Shown: positions 47,987 through 57,659, numbered from the stretch's first letter. The stretch: DNA of 64,000 nt from Sodalis sp. dw_96 (GCF_018449575.1 NZ_JAAVUT010000020.1:1-64000), one strand, 5' to 3'. Numbers and translations are program-made. The notes: generated from the sequence alone by a model not told the origin.

Positions 47987-49258
47987 TTACCCTGATATTC
48001 GAGTGGGCGTTATAAAAATAACCAACTCCCGCTGTTTATAGCGCTCATGTTGGCGTTTAAACAGATGTCCCACCCAGGGAATGTCCGCCAACAGCGGGGT
48101 TTTATCCTTCCTTTCGTGTTTTTGTCGCTGGAAAATGCCACCTAAAACAATGGTTTCCCCATCGGCAATGGTCACTTGGGTTTTAATTTCCTCCATGTCG
48201 ATGGAAACGCTCTCATTTCCACCCTGCTTAATCACCTGACCGGGTACGTTCTGACTAAGGCGCAAATCGAGGGTAACCTTGCCGTTACGCAGTATTTTCG
48301 GCGTCACTTCCATTTTTAAAACCGCTTCCTTGAACTGAATGGATGAGCCTTTGCTCTTGCTTTTTTCCACCTGATAGGGCAATTCGGTGCCTTGCTTGAT
48401 ACTGGCGGTACGTTGATGGGCGGTATAAAGACGCGGGCTGGCCAGGATATCCACCTTGTTCTCCTGCTCCAGGGCGGTCAGTTCCAGCTCGAGTAAACGG
48501 CCGCTCAGGCGCGCCAGGCGAAAACCCATGCTGGCGTAGTGGTCCCCCAAGGGAAGATTCACCGCCATCTTCGAGGAACGCAGCCCGGTGTCGGCGGAAT
48601 GCTGCCAGTCAACGCCGATATCCCGCAAATTATCACGGCTGATAGTCACGATGTGAGCGGTGATCATGACCTGCTCAAGAGGCAAATCCCAGACGTTTAT
48701 CCATTCGGTCAAGTTGGCCAGCGCCGCTTCGGTATCCCGCAATACCAATGAATTAGTGCGTTTATCCAGCACCAGGGTGCCGCGGGGGGACATCAGTTCT
48801 TTACGCAACGCACCGATATTTTTCGCCACCTCGGCGGCATCGGCATGTTGCAGCGTCACCAGGCGGTTTGTTAACGGCTGTTCGCTCTCCCGCTGGCGCA
48901 GCGCCTCGGCCTGTTGCTCCTTTCGGTCAGCGAACTGGTCCCGGGGATAAACCAGCATGACATTACCCTGACGCTCCAGGTGAAGGCGACCCGTGCCGAC
49001 GATCAGGTCCACCGCCTGTTGCCAGGGTACCCCGTGCAGATTAAGGCTGATATTGCCGGATATGCCGGGCGCTATCACCAGATTCAAACGCTGGTGCTCG
49101 GCCAGGGCGCGCAACACCTGCTGGATGGGAGCGTCGTCGAACACCAGCGTCACCGGCTTGCTTTTTTCGGCGGAGGGCTCGGCGAACGATTCCTTTGCCC
49201 CTGGACCGAGGGGCAACAGTAACATCAGCAATCCTACTATCAATCCGCGTCCTTTCAC
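47987..49258 (-). CDS. hofQ: DNA-uptake secretin HofQ (PilQ-like)
   Basis: 423 residues, with a signal peptide (about 1-27), an N-terminal STN/AMIN-like domain (LVFDDAPIQQVLRALAEHQRLNLVIAPG) and the secretin domain with LPYQVEKSKSKGS, VTPKILRNGKVTLDLRLSQN and TQVTIADGETIVLGGIFQRQ. Forms the outer-membrane pore for DNA import. It is last in hofMNOPQ, overlapping hofP by 4 bp. Confidence 0.94.
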   Translation of the reverse strand: MKGRGLIVGLLMLLLPLGPGAKESFAEPSAEKSKPVTLVFDDAPIQQVLRALAEHQRLNLVIAPGISGNISLNLHGVPWQQAVDLIVGTGRLHLERQGNVMLVYPRDQFADRKEQQAEALRQRESEQPLTNRLVTLQHADAAEVAKNIGALRKELMSPRGTLVLDKRTNSLVLRDTEAALANLTEWINVWDLPLEQVMITAHIVTISRDNLRDIGVDWQHSADTGLRSSKMAVNLPLGDHYASMGFRLARLSGRLLELELTALEQENKVDILASPRLYTAHQRTASIKQGTELPYQVEKSKSKGSSIQFKEAVLKMEVTPKILRNGKVTLDLRLSQNVPGQVIKQGGNESVSIDMEEIKTQVTIADGETIVLGGIFQRQKHERKDKTPLLADIPWVGHLFKRQHERYKQRELVIFITPTRISG

Positions 49259-49560
49259 GGTGTTTCATCCTTGTTAACATCATCCTTGTTGGAAATAGCG
49301 CCGAAAAAGCGAGCGTCGGGGGCCGACGCAACGCGCTTATGCCAGCGGCCTTTTTTATCGGCAGTCCAGAGATGCCAGCGCTCGCCATCCCCCACCACCC
49401 CTTTGACCGGCGCGCTGTCGGTCCGGCTTTCCCGGCTGGCGCGCTCCGGCTCAAAGGGATTGCGTTCGGCGCTTTTTTGCTCCGCCGATAGCGGTGCGGC
49501 GCTTAGCAACAGAACGCTTAACGAAAGGAATAATGCCCCCGACCGGCGGTTATTTGACAT
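49255..49560 (-). CDS. hofP: HofP, PilP-like DNA-utilisation protein
   Basis: 101 residues from the ATG at 49560, which has AAGGAGG upstream. A signal peptide (MSNNRRSGALFLSLSVLLLS) and FLPxEP-like NPFEPERASRESRTD follow, as in PilP homologues. It overlaps hofO by 11 bp and hofQ by 4 bp. Confidence 0.85.
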   Translation of the reverse strand: MSNNRRSGALFLSLSVLLLSAAPLSAEQKSAERNPFEPERASRESRTDSAPVKGVVGDGERWHLWTADKKGRWHKRVASAPDARFFGAISNKDDVNKDETP

Positions 49561-50119
49561 GGCTCGCCTCCTTATCACGGACCGGCGCCGGGTCCGCCAG
49601 TTCAAACTCGATGTCCAGTCTGCCGCCGCGGACCCCTACCGCAAAAGAATCCAGCGACAAGCCGCCCGATAAGCCGGCCAAACGGCCTAACATGCGGTGA
49701 AGCCCCGGATAATCAGTGTTCGCCGCCACGGTCCAGCGGCGGGGAGCCGCGCGACGATCGGTGCCCGAAGGCGCGGCCCGCCAAGTTAATTTCCCACCAA
49801 GGCCGGGATCGATGGATTTGATAAATACCGCCGGTTCCCGGCGCGCTGTTTCGCAGGCGGCCAACTCGCGATGGATTGATGAAATTTGCGTCTCCAACTG
49901 AGCCTTGGTCGGCCATTCGGCCATGTTGTGCCCATGCTGCCGTAACGCATTTTCGATGTGCCGGATATCCCGGCGCACGTCATCCAGGGCTTTTTGCCCT
50001 GGACGAAGAAGCAGTGACGCGCCGAGAGCGATAACCGCCGCGACGGCAATCAGCGCCGACGTCAATACCCACCACGGCCGGTCAATCCCGCGCCATAACA
50101 ATCGCTTAACGGGATGCAT
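49550..50119 (-). CDS. hofO: HofO, PilO-like inner-membrane protein
   Basis: 189 residues: one N-terminal membrane span (about 19-38, VLTSALIAVAAVIALGASLL), a coiled region and a small ferredoxin-like domain, matching the PilO plan. Weakly conserved in sequence, assigned mainly by position and topology. Overlaps hofN by 14 bp. Confidence 0.85.
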   Translation of the reverse strand: MHPVKRLLWRGIDRPWWVLTSALIAVAAVIALGASLLLRPGQKALDDVRRDIRHIENALRQHGHNMAEWPTKAQLETQISSIHRELAACETARREPAVFIKSIDPGLGGKLTWRAAPSGTDRRAAPRRWTVAANTDYPGLHRMLGRLAGLSGGLSLDSFAVGVRGGRLDIEFELADPAPVRDKEASHVK

Positions 50120-50660
50120 TGTTTATCGCCCTCCCGGGCCAGGGGGTTTGCAGTTGGAATCGCAGCAAACCATTCTCCAGGCGGGTAATTTCATGCCAAT
50201 GAGCCGGTTTGAGCAAGGGATGACGGCCAAGCCGGCTGTTAGTCTCGACGATGGCCGCATAGCTCCGGCTACAGCCGCCCGCCAGCAACCGGCCCTCCCG
50301 CAGGCGCAGCGAAGTTAACCACAATCCCGGCGGCAACAGCGCCGGCAGCTGTTGAAAAAATCGATAATATTGCTGGTTGGCCTGTCTGATCCGGCGGTAG
50401 TGTTTCAAGGTGTCTTGCAGCCGTGCGCACTGCGCCACCCGCTGTTGATGTTCACTCCGCTGCTGAAGGGCATGCCGTTGCTGCTGCTGTAACAGCGCCA
50501 AACGCGCCGCCAGCGAAGACTGCTCCTCCCGCCAGCGCAGCCACGACCCGCCGGTAGAACAAAAGGCCAACAGCAGTTCGGCCGCCAGCACAATAATTAC
50601 CGCCCTTGCCCGGCGACGGCGACGGCGCTGCCGCCAGGGCAGCAGATTAACCTGACACAT
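50106..50660 (-). CDS. hofN: HofN, PilN-like inner-membrane protein
   Basis: 184 residues. The N-terminal NLLPWR motif, conserved in PilN and its partner for PilM, starts the protein; an Arg-rich stretch is followed by one span (about 20-37) and a coiled coil rich in Gln. Shares one base with the hofM stop. Confidence 0.87.
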   Translation of the reverse strand: MCQVNLLPWRQRRRRRRARAVIIVLAAELLLAFCSTGGSWLRWREEQSSLAARLALLQQQQRHALQQRSEHQQRVAQCARLQDTLKHYRRIRQANQQYYRFFQQLPALLPPGLWLTSLRLREGRLLAGGCSRSYAAIVETNSRLGRHPLLKPAHWHEITRLENGLLRFQLQTPWPGRAINNASR

Positions 50661-51511
50661 CAGATATCCTCCTGGCGCAGCGCCAGGCCGCCCGCGATGA
50701 GAAAAGCCTGCGGACAGGGCGGAGCGGGGGGATATATCTGCCAGAAGGTGTCAAAGGGCGGCCAGGGAAGCGCGCCCTCCGGCACGGCCGAGCCGGTGTT
50801 GCTGCTGTAATACGCCTCAGGGCAAACCGCACCCCTTTCGCCCGGATACTGCCGGCATATCATTCGTCGCAGGGTGACAAAATCAACGGTGTCCTCCCGG
50901 CGGACAAAACCGAACTCAAGGGGACAGGACAAGGGCGAAACCCAGCACCAGTCCCTGCCGAGCCCATGAATCAGCGTGAACTCCCGCTCCAGTCCGGCAT
51001 GCCGGGCCATGCAACGCAGGGCGCACGGCATGAAATCCATGATTTGCGGGTCAAGCCCGGCGGCGGACAGGCAAGATTGCCATTGCGTTATGGCGGTTTG
51101 CCGGGCAGCGGTCACCAGCAGGGTGTGCGGTACCAAGGGATCGTCCCGGTAATCCAACAGCAGCGGGCCGCTGTCCTCGGGGAAATGGCGTCTCGAATGG
51201 GAAGCGATATACAGGCCCCGCTCCGGTTCACGCAGCCGCCGGTCCGGTGCTTTTATCCGCCGTTGCGAAAACAGGTGAGCCGGCAAACAAACTCGTAACG
51301 AAATGCTACCGGGCAAATGTTTTCGCCACCCGGCCAGAAGCCTGCCGACACCGGGACAAGGCAACCCCTCCACGTCATTTAACGATGCCGCCGGCAAGGT
51401 GTGTTGCCACCAATGTCTAAGCAGCCAACCCCGCCGCCGACGTTGTACCGCCAGGGCCCGTACCGTGCTGTTTCCAATCTCCAATCCGACCTGCCAGTGG
51501 CGGAATGCCAT
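50660..51511 (-). CDS. hofM: HofM, PilM-like actin-fold protein
   Basis: 283 residues. GLEIGNSTVRALAVQ at the N-terminus is the phosphate-1 motif of the PilM/FtsA-like ATPase fold. LLDYRDD and FLIAGGLALRQ mark later strands. First of five overlapping hof genes needed for use of DNA as nutrient in E. coli. Divergent from mrcA, with 118 bp between. Confidence 0.88.
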   Translation of the reverse strand: MAFRHWQVGLEIGNSTVRALAVQRRRRGWLLRHWWQHTLPAASLNDVEGLPCPGVGRLLAGWRKHLPGSISLRVCLPAHLFSQRRIKAPDRRLREPERGLYIASHSRRHFPEDSGPLLLDYRDDPLVPHTLLVTAARQTAITQWQSCLSAAGLDPQIMDFMPCALRCMARHAGLEREFTLIHGLGRDWCWVSPLSCPLEFGFVRREDTVDFVTLRRMICRQYPGERGAVCPEAYYSSNTGSAVPEGALPWPPFDTFWQIYPPAPPCPQAFLIAGGLALRQEDI

Positions 51512-51629
51512 GTTTTACCGCTCCCTATCATCCGTAATGAAAAGTACGTATCCAACGTGCAGGCTTACCTTTATACTAGCGCGCGGTTGTTTATAAACTG
51601 CCCAAACGACATGAAATGGGAAATCTCAG

Positions 51630-54161
51630 GTGAAGTTCGTAAAATATTTATTAATCTTTGTAGTGTGTTGCATCTTGTTGGGAGCCGCCTCGATATTCGG
51701 CATGTACAAATACATTGAGCCGCAGTTGCCTGATGTCGCGACCCTGAAAGATGTACGACTGCAAACCCCGATGCAGGTCTATAGCGCGGACGGCGAATTG
51801 ATGGCGCAGTTCGGCGAAAAACGCCGGATTCCCTTGCGGCTCGATCAGATCCCCCCCGATCTGGTACATGCCTTCGTCGCGACCGAGGACAGCCGCTTTT
51901 ATGAACATCACGGTGTGGATCCGGTGGGCATTATGCGAGCCGCCTCCATAGCCCTGATGTCCGGTCACGCCACGCAAGGCGCCAGCACCATCACCCAGCA
52001 ACTGGCGCGTAACTTCTTTTTGAGTCCGGAACGGACGTTGATCCGCAAGATCAAAGAAGCCTTTCTCGCCATTCGCATCGAGCAGTTGCTGACAAAAGAC
52101 GAAATCATCGAGTTGTATCTGAATAAAATCTATCTCGGCTATCGCGCTTATGGCGTCGGCGCGGCCGCCCAGGTCTATTTCGGCAAAGATGTCGGTCAAC
52201 TCAGCCTGGCTGAAATGGCGGTGATAGCCGGCTTGCCCAAAGCGCCCTCCACGTTCAATCCGCTGTTTTCCCACGATCGGGCCTTGGCGCGACGCAATTT
52301 TGTCTTGTCCCGCATGCTGGACGAGAAGTACATCACCCGCGATCAGTTCGAGCAGGCCCGCAACACGCCGCTGGTAGCCAACTATCATGCCCCTCAGATG
52401 AGCTTCTCGGCACCTTATGTCGCTGAAATGGTGCGGCAGGACATGCTGAAACGCTATGGGGACAATGCCTATACCGACGGTTACAAGGTCTACACCACCA
52501 TCACCAAAAAACTTCAGTTGGCGGCGCAGGACGCGGTAAGGAATAACGTCATTGATTACGATATGCGGCACGGCTATCGGGGCCCAAGCAATGTTTTGTG
52601 GAAAATCGGCGCAACGCCCTGGGATCAAAAGCGCATTAGCGGCAGTTTGAAATCGCTGCCGGTCTACGGCCCGCTGCTGCCGGCGGTGGTTACCCAGGCT
52701 GACGCCGGGCAGGCCACCGCCATGTTGTCGGACGGCAGTAATGTCGAGTTGACCATGGCCGGCATACATTGGGCGCGCCCGTACAGAACCGACAGGCTAC
52801 AGGGCGCGGTGCCGAGAAAAGTCACCGATACGGTTCAAGCCGGTCAACAGATCTGGGTGCGCAAGGTGAATAATGATTGGTGGCTGGCGCAGTTGCCGGA
52901 CGTCAATTCGGCCTTGGTGTCGATAGATCCCTCCAGCGGCGCGGTAAAGGCCCTGGTGGGTGGTTTCGATTTCAACCAGAGCAAATTCAACCGGGCAACC
53001 CAGGCGCTGCGGCAGGTGGGTTCCAATATCAAACCCTTCCTGTACACCGCCGCCCTGGACAAGGGGCTGACCTTGGCCACCATCTTGAACGACGCGCCTA
53101 TTTCCCGCTGGGACGCCGGCGCCGGCGCCGACTGGCGGCCGAAGAACTCTCCCCCCACCTATGACGGTCCGATTCGCCTGCGCCAGGGCCTGGGACAATC
53201 TAAAAACGTCGTCATGGTGCGCGCCATGCGCGCCATGGGCGTGGACTATGCCGCCGAGTACCTGCAACGCTTCGGTTTCCCGCCGCAGAACATCGTGCAT
53301 ACCGAATCGCTGGCATTGGGTTCCGCCTCGTTTACCCCGTTGCAAATGGTGCGGGGCTACGCGGTGCTGGCAAACGGCGGATATTTGGTAGACCCCTACC
53401 TGACCGCCAAAATCGAAGACGATTCGGGTAAGGTCCTGTTCGAGGCCAAACCGAAGACGGTGTGCGATACCTGCAATTTGCCGGTGATTTACGGCGATAC
53501 CAATAGATCGGCGGTTTTATCCGATGACGACATGGAAAATGTCGCGGTATCACACCAGCCCGGCAATAACGCCGCCGTCCCCATGCCGCAGTTGGAAAAC
53601 GTTTCCCCCGCCCAGGCCGCCGCGGATGGCGAGCAGCAATATGCCCCCCACGTCATCAGTACTCCGCTGGCCTTCCTGATTCATGACGCCCTCAACAGCA
53701 ACATCTTCGGCGAACCGGGCTGGCAAGGTACCGGCTGGCGCGCCGGGCGTGATTTGAAACGCCATGATATCGGCGGTAAAACCGGCACCACCAACAGTTC
53801 GAAAGATGCTTGGTTCTCCGGTTACGGTCCTCAGACGGTGACCTCGGTATGGATAGGTTTCGACGATCATCGCCGCGATCTGGGCCGAAGTCCATCCGGC
53901 GGTGAAGGCGGGGCGCAAAGCGCCCAGCCGGCCTGGGATGATTTTATGAAAGTCGCGTTGGACGGCATTCCGGAACAGAAGATCACGCCGCCACAGGGCA
54001 TCGTCACCGTCAGCATCGACAAGAGCAGCGGTAAATTATCCGATGGGGGCGGCAACAGCCGCGAAGAGTATTTTATCGACGGCACGCAGCCAAAGGATAA
54101 AGTGGTGCATGAAGTGGGCACCACGCTGATGGATAACGGCGAGTCCCACGAACTGTTCTGA
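51630..54161 (+). CDS. mrcA: Penicillin-binding protein 1A
   Basis: 843 residues. An N-terminal membrane anchor (about 5-25) is followed by the family 51 glycosyltransferase with EDSRFYEHHGVD (catalytic Glu), GASTITQQLARN and RKIKEAFLAIRIE, then the transpeptidase with GSNIKPFLY (active Ser and Lys), SKN and KTGTTNSSKDAWFSGY. Polymerises and crosslinks peptidoglycan. Length similar to E. coli (850). Followed by a single hairpin repeat at 54192. Confidence 0.97.
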   Translation: MKFVKYLLIFVVCCILLGAASIFGMYKYIEPQLPDVATLKDVRLQTPMQVYSADGELMAQFGEKRRIPLRLDQIPPDLVHAFVATEDSRFYEHHGVDPVGIMRAASIALMSGHATQGASTITQQLARNFFLSPERTLIRKIKEAFLAIRIEQLLTKDEIIELYLNKIYLGYRAYGVGAAAQVYFGKDVGQLSLAEMAVIAGLPKAPSTFNPLFSHDRALARRNFVLSRMLDEKYITRDQFEQARNTPLVANYHAPQMSFSAPYVAEMVRQDMLKRYGDNAYTDGYKVYTTITKKLQLAAQDAVRNNVIDYDMRHGYRGPSNVLWKIGATPWDQKRISGSLKSLPVYGPLLPAVVTQADAGQATAMLSDGSNVELTMAGIHWARPYRTDRLQGAVPRKVTDTVQAGQQIWVRKVNNDWWLAQLPDVNSALVSIDPSSGAVKALVGGFDFNQSKFNRATQALRQVGSNIKPFLYTAALDKGLTLATILNDAPISRWDAGAGADWRPKNSPPTYDGPIRLRQGLGQSKNVVMVRAMRAMGVDYAAEYLQRFGFPPQNIVHTESLALGSASFTPLQMVRGYAVLANGGYLVDPYLTAKIEDDSGKVLFEAKPKTVCDTCNLPVIYGDTNRSAVLSDDDMENVAVSHQPGNNAAVPMPQLENVSPAQAAADGEQQYAPHVISTPLAFLIHDALNSNIFGEPGWQGTGWRAGRDLKRHDIGGKTGTTNSSKDAWFSGYGPQTVTSVWIGFDDHRRDLGRSPSGGEGGAQSAQPAWDDFMKVALDGIPEQKITPPQGIVTVSIDKSSGKLSDGGGNSREEYFIDGTQPKDKVVHEVGTTLMDNGESHELF

Positions 54162-54191
54162 TGGCGGGCCAGGCCCGCTGCACGCGGGGCT

Positions 54192-54303
54192 GGAAGCGTG
54201 CGTGTTAAGGGAGACCGTGCTGATGGGGTCGAAGCGGGCGTGGTTTTTCCGCCCGCCGGAGCGCCCCACAGCATGGTATGCCCGCTACCACCAAAGCTTA
54301 AAC
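54192..54303. repeat. Single copy of the 107/108-bp hairpin repeat
   Basis: GTGTTAAGGGAGACCGTGCT opens the unit. Inner arms GCGGGCG (54234-54240) and CGCCCGC (54250-54256) enclose a nine-base TGGTTTTTC loop; the outer CCCCACAGCATGGT pairs with ACCGTGCTG-x-TGGGG. It lies between convergent mrcA and nudE, like the arrays at 17761 and 23401. Confidence 0.9.
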
Positions 54304-54314
54304 CGTGCCCGGTC

Positions 54315-54415
54315 GGGACAGAATGCTAGATCGTAAACACGCCGTGAATACGTCCATGTAGGCTCGATCCGCGCCGTCCTGGCGCGGACGGTTAACTCCT
54401 CTATCATTCTGTCCC
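54315..54415. repeat. 101-bp palindromic element with a nested hairpin
   Basis: Perfect 11-bp outer arms GGGACAGAATG (54315-54325) and CATTCTGTCCC (54405-54415), and a nested hairpin CCGCGCC/GGCGCGG (54369-54387, five-base loop). The inner text CGTGAATACGTCCATGTAGG is of a kind I have seen repeated in Enterobacterales intergenic DNA, but I do not know a formal name. It directly follows the hairpin repeat. Confidence 0.65.
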
Positions 54416-54505
54416 GCCTCTTTGACTCCGGACTCGTTTGTTAGCAGTGAAACTTTGGACCCAACAATGCCCGCCAAGGGGTGAAAGCGCCGAAGGCCGG
54501 CCGTT

Positions 54506-55063
54506 CTATTTCTGATTCTGGATAAGCCACGCATGGGCCAGAAACAGCGCGCTGACGTTGCGGGCTTCGCGAAAATCCGGCTCGTTCAGCAGGTCCATCA
54601 TGGTGGCGATGGGCCAGCGCACCTGGGGCAGAGGTTCGGGTTCGTCGCCCTGGCGCCGCTGCGGGTAAAGATCCTGCGCCACCAGGATATTCATCCGGCT
54701 GGAAAAATAGGAGGGCGCCATGGTGAGTTTGGTCAGGATATCCATTCGGCCGGCGCCGAAACCCACCTCCTCCATCAACTCCCGGTTGGCCGCGGTGAGG
54801 ATATCTTCGCCGGGGTCAATCAGTCCCTTGGGAAAACCCAGCTCATAGTCTTCTATCGCCACGGCATATTCGCGAATCAGCACTATATGTGAGTCGATCA
54901 CCGGCACAATCATCACCGCCTCGCGATCCGAAGGCTGCATCCTTTCATAAATCCTTCGCGCCCCGTTGCTGAACTCGAGATCAACGGATTCAACATTAAA
55001 CAACCGGGACTGCGCGATAGTTTCGACTTTATGTATTTTTGGTTTTTGCAGATGCTTATCCAT
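54506..55063 (-). CDS. nudE: ADP compounds hydrolase NudE
   Basis: 185 residues from the ATG at 55063 (MDKHLQKPKIHKVETIAQSR), aligned with E. coli NudE (186); the frame extends nine codons further. The Nudix box GLIDPGEDILTAANRELMEE (then VGFG) is complete. Hydrolyses ADP-ribose, NADH and Ap3A. Divergent from igaA. Confidence 0.95.
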   Translation of the reverse strand: MDKHLQKPKIHKVETIAQSRLFNVESVDLEFSNGARRIYERMQPSDREAVMIVPVIDSHIVLIREYAVAIEDYELGFPKGLIDPGEDILTAANRELMEEVGFGAGRMDILTKLTMAPSYFSSRMNILVAQDLYPQRRQGDEPEPLPQVRWPIATMMDLLNEPDFREARNVSALFLAHAWLIQNQK

Positions 55064-55535
55064 AGTTATCCCGGAGTCAACGAAGTGCATGGCACAGCAT
55101 AACCGCCCGCGCGGCGAAACAACAGATGAAGACGAGGATGGTCTGTTTCCGGCGCCGGATGTTGACGGTGTTAACGTTAGCAGGTTTTAAGGCTTGATCG
55201 CATTGTGCATTAATGAGAACCTTCGCCGCAACCGCCAACAGCGACTCCGCTCATTTTCTCGCCATTAACCGGAACATTCAGCAACTCATTGTTATCAGGT
55301 GGCAAGCGAAAAAAATTATAGAGATTAAAATAGGAAAATACCGATATATCAGGGGAGAATGGATTGTTAACCTGTACTAAGTATTGATACTCGTCCTGTT
55401 TCGTTCCTGCGCGGTTTATCAATCAAGGGATCGAATGTTTCGTTGTCGAAGGTGGACGCTCCCGGAACAGCGCCAGCTTGATACGTATCATATTCTCGAT
55501 GTGTCGTAAATTTTTCGTGTATCGATGGGGATGGC
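55064..55535. other. Divergent nudE/igaA region, partly AT-rich
   Basis: 472 bp. It includes a small, low-confidence minus-strand ORF (55210-55422) in notably AT-rich DNA. A 33-codon frame at 55091-55189 (M-AQHNRP...VSRF) has no match I know. The igaA promoter should lie near 55430-55530. Confidence 0.45.
55210..55422 (-). CDS. Hypothetical small protein, doubtful
   Basis: 70 codons with plausible composition (begins MINRAGTKQDEYQYLVQ, ends SGVAVGGCGEGSH) in a patch AT-richer than its surroundings. No domain, signal peptide or strong ribosome site was found. It may be a real orphan, a remnant of a longer protein, or chance. I do not recognise it. Confidence 0.2.
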   Translation of the reverse strand: MINRAGTKQDEYQYLVQVNNPFSPDISVFSYFNLYNFFRLPPDNNELLNVPVNGEKMSGVAVGGCGEGSH

Positions 55536-57659
55536 ATGAGCACAATAGCATTTGTATTGTCCGTACTGTTTACCTGTGCGATCGCGGTTCTTGCTTATCG
55601 GCTTTATCGCAAACGACTTCTCCCCGCAGCCATCAAGCGTCTGCCGTTCCTGCAGCCGATCCCGCGTAAACTGACCGCGGAAGAACGCGCGGCCATAGAA
55701 CGCTATTTTCAGCAGAATGAACATTTGCAGAGTTCCCCGCTGGCGCCGGCCCAGGCGGTGGAATCCCTGGCTTTAACACCGCAAAGTGAAAATATTTATG
55801 CGGCTACCCATGCCATTACCCGCTACGGCCTGGTCACCGACGCGCCGCATACCTGGCGGTATTATCTCGACAGCACGGAAATTCACCTGCCCCCGTTATG
55901 GGAACAATATATCGCCGAAGAGAATCATGTCGAGCTGATCAAAACCGCCGGCATCCCGCTGGTCATTGCCCTAAACGGGCATTCGCTGGTGGACTATGTC
56001 TACGCGCCGCAAGCCGCGAATCCGCCGCAAATGGTGCCGAACTCCTCCATGCGCGAGCAGGAAAACGAACAGGTCGAATTGCTGAATATCCGCAAGGAGA
56101 CGCCGCAGGAGCAGGCGATAAACCACCCGTCGGGGATTCGTGAAGCCGCCATGGTCAGCGCGGCGCTGCTGCTGCTGTTCACCAGCCTGCTGGCGCCGGT
56201 GATGGCCGTGCCCTGGCTGGCGGCCATCGCCGGCCTGTTGATTGTTTGGTGCGTCTGGATGCTGTTCCGTCCGCCGTCGCAGCGTACCAGACTCGACATC
56301 CATTGCCTGCGGGGCACCCCGAAACGCTGGGGACTGTTCGGCGAATCCGATCGCAACCGCCTCGCAACCATTTCGCTGGGCATCATCGATTTGACTTATC
56401 CACCTCATTGGCTGCCTTTTATCGACCATGATTTGGGTAAAAAAACCGACGTGGACATTTACATCAATCGCCAGGTGGTACGCCAGGGCCGGTTTCTTTC
56501 ACTCCATGATGAAATGGTGAATTTCCCGGTTCAGCGCTGGGGAAAAAACCTGGTATTGTTCTGCAGCTCCATGCTTGTGCTGTGCCTGCTGCTGGCCTAC
56601 GTCCCGCTCTCCCTGCCGCTGACGATGAGCATGGCCTGGCTGAAGGGGGCGCAGAATGTCCAGGCCACTGACGCCAATACCCTCGAAGCGGCGCCGTTGC
56701 GTATCGGCGATACATTGAAGGTGCAGGGGACCGGCATGTGTTTTGTGGATACCTCCCTTACCACCGCGCCGAAAAATCCGTTCCTGCCCTTTGATTGTTC
56801 GAGCATTTACTGGAATAACGCCGTACCTTTGCCCACCCCTGAATCGGATACCGTGGACAAGGCTATGGCGTTGCTCAATACCGTCGACAACCAGCTTCAT
56901 CCGGAATTGAACTCCGATCCGAAAATAAATCCCGTACTGGCGAACGCTATCCAGAAATCCGGCATGATCCTGTTGGACGATTTCGCCGACATCATTTTGA
57001 AGACCCAGGATCTCTGCCGCGACGATGCCGCCTGCGCACGGCTCAAAACCGCCCTGGTCAATCTGGCCAACGGCCGGGACTGGCCGTCGGTGGTCAGGCG
57101 CGCCCGCGGCGGTACGTTAAAGGGGGTCAATGTATTATTGCGGCCGGTGAGTGCCGAAACCCTTGAGAATCTGGTGAACGCCGCCACCGGGTCGTTCTTC
57201 GCCAGCGAAACCCGCCTGGCCACCAACGCCCTTAATAGCCCTCCCCCCGGAGGGGTGCTAATCAGCAGCGATGAGGGCAGGCTGCTGGTGGATCATCCGC
57301 TGCCGGTAAATTCATTATATGATTACACCGGCCTGGCCCAATGGCGGGAGTTGCAGCGCCTCTCGTCCATGCTGCTGCATACGCCTTTTCGCGCGCAGGG
57401 GGTCATTACCAATATCAGCGTGGATGTCAACGGCACCCGGCACATCGCCCTGCACAGTGAACCGGATGTCATTACCGTATGGCGTTACCTGGGCACTACC
57501 CTATTGCTATTGCTGGTCATTATCAGCGCGCTGGTGAATGTCTGCCTGACGGCGCTGCGCCTGCTGAAAAGCCGCCATCGCGGCCAGGATATACAGCGTT
57601 ATTATGAAAGCTGCTTTAATCCTGATTTACCCAATGTCACGCTGAAGACACTGCCGTAG
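55536..57659 (+). CDS. igaA: Rcs phosphorelay inhibitor IgaA (YrfF/UmoB family)
   Basis: 707-residue inner-membrane protein. Hydrophobic segments near 1-20, 205-240, 340-362 and 655-675 separate cytosolic parts and a large periplasmic domain (about 365-650). IgaA restrains the RcsCDB envelope-stress phosphorelay by contact with RcsD. Normal length (E. coli 711) and place, followed by yrfG. Confidence 0.95.
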   Translation: MSTIAFVLSVLFTCAIAVLAYRLYRKRLLPAAIKRLPFLQPIPRKLTAEERAAIERYFQQNEHLQSSPLAPAQAVESLALTPQSENIYAATHAITRYGLVTDAPHTWRYYLDSTEIHLPPLWEQYIAEENHVELIKTAGIPLVIALNGHSLVDYVYAPQAANPPQMVPNSSMREQENEQVELLNIRKETPQEQAINHPSGIREAAMVSAALLLLFTSLLAPVMAVPWLAAIAGLLIVWCVWMLFRPPSQRTRLDIHCLRGTPKRWGLFGESDRNRLATISLGIIDLTYPPHWLPFIDHDLGKKTDVDIYINRQVVRQGRFLSLHDEMVNFPVQRWGKNLVLFCSSMLVLCLLLAYVPLSLPLTMSMAWLKGAQNVQATDANTLEAAPLRIGDTLKVQGTGMCFVDTSLTTAPKNPFLPFDCSSIYWNNAVPLPTPESDTVDKAMALLNTVDNQLHPELNSDPKINPVLANAIQKSGMILLDDFADIILKTQDLCRDDAACARLKTALVNLANGRDWPSVVRRARGGTLKGVNVLLRPVSAETLENLVNAATGSFFASETRLATNALNSPPPGGVLISSDEGRLLVDHPLPVNSLYDYTGLAQWRELQRLSSMLLHTPFRAQGVITNISVDVNGTRHIALHSEPDVITVWRYLGTTLLLLLVIISALVNVCLTALRLLKSRHRGQDIQRYYESCFNPDLPNVTLKTLP

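Noticed and set aside
51651-52769. 372-codon minus-strand ORF across mrcA
   Set aside because: Antisense shadow; mrcA on the plus strand has all catalytic motifs.
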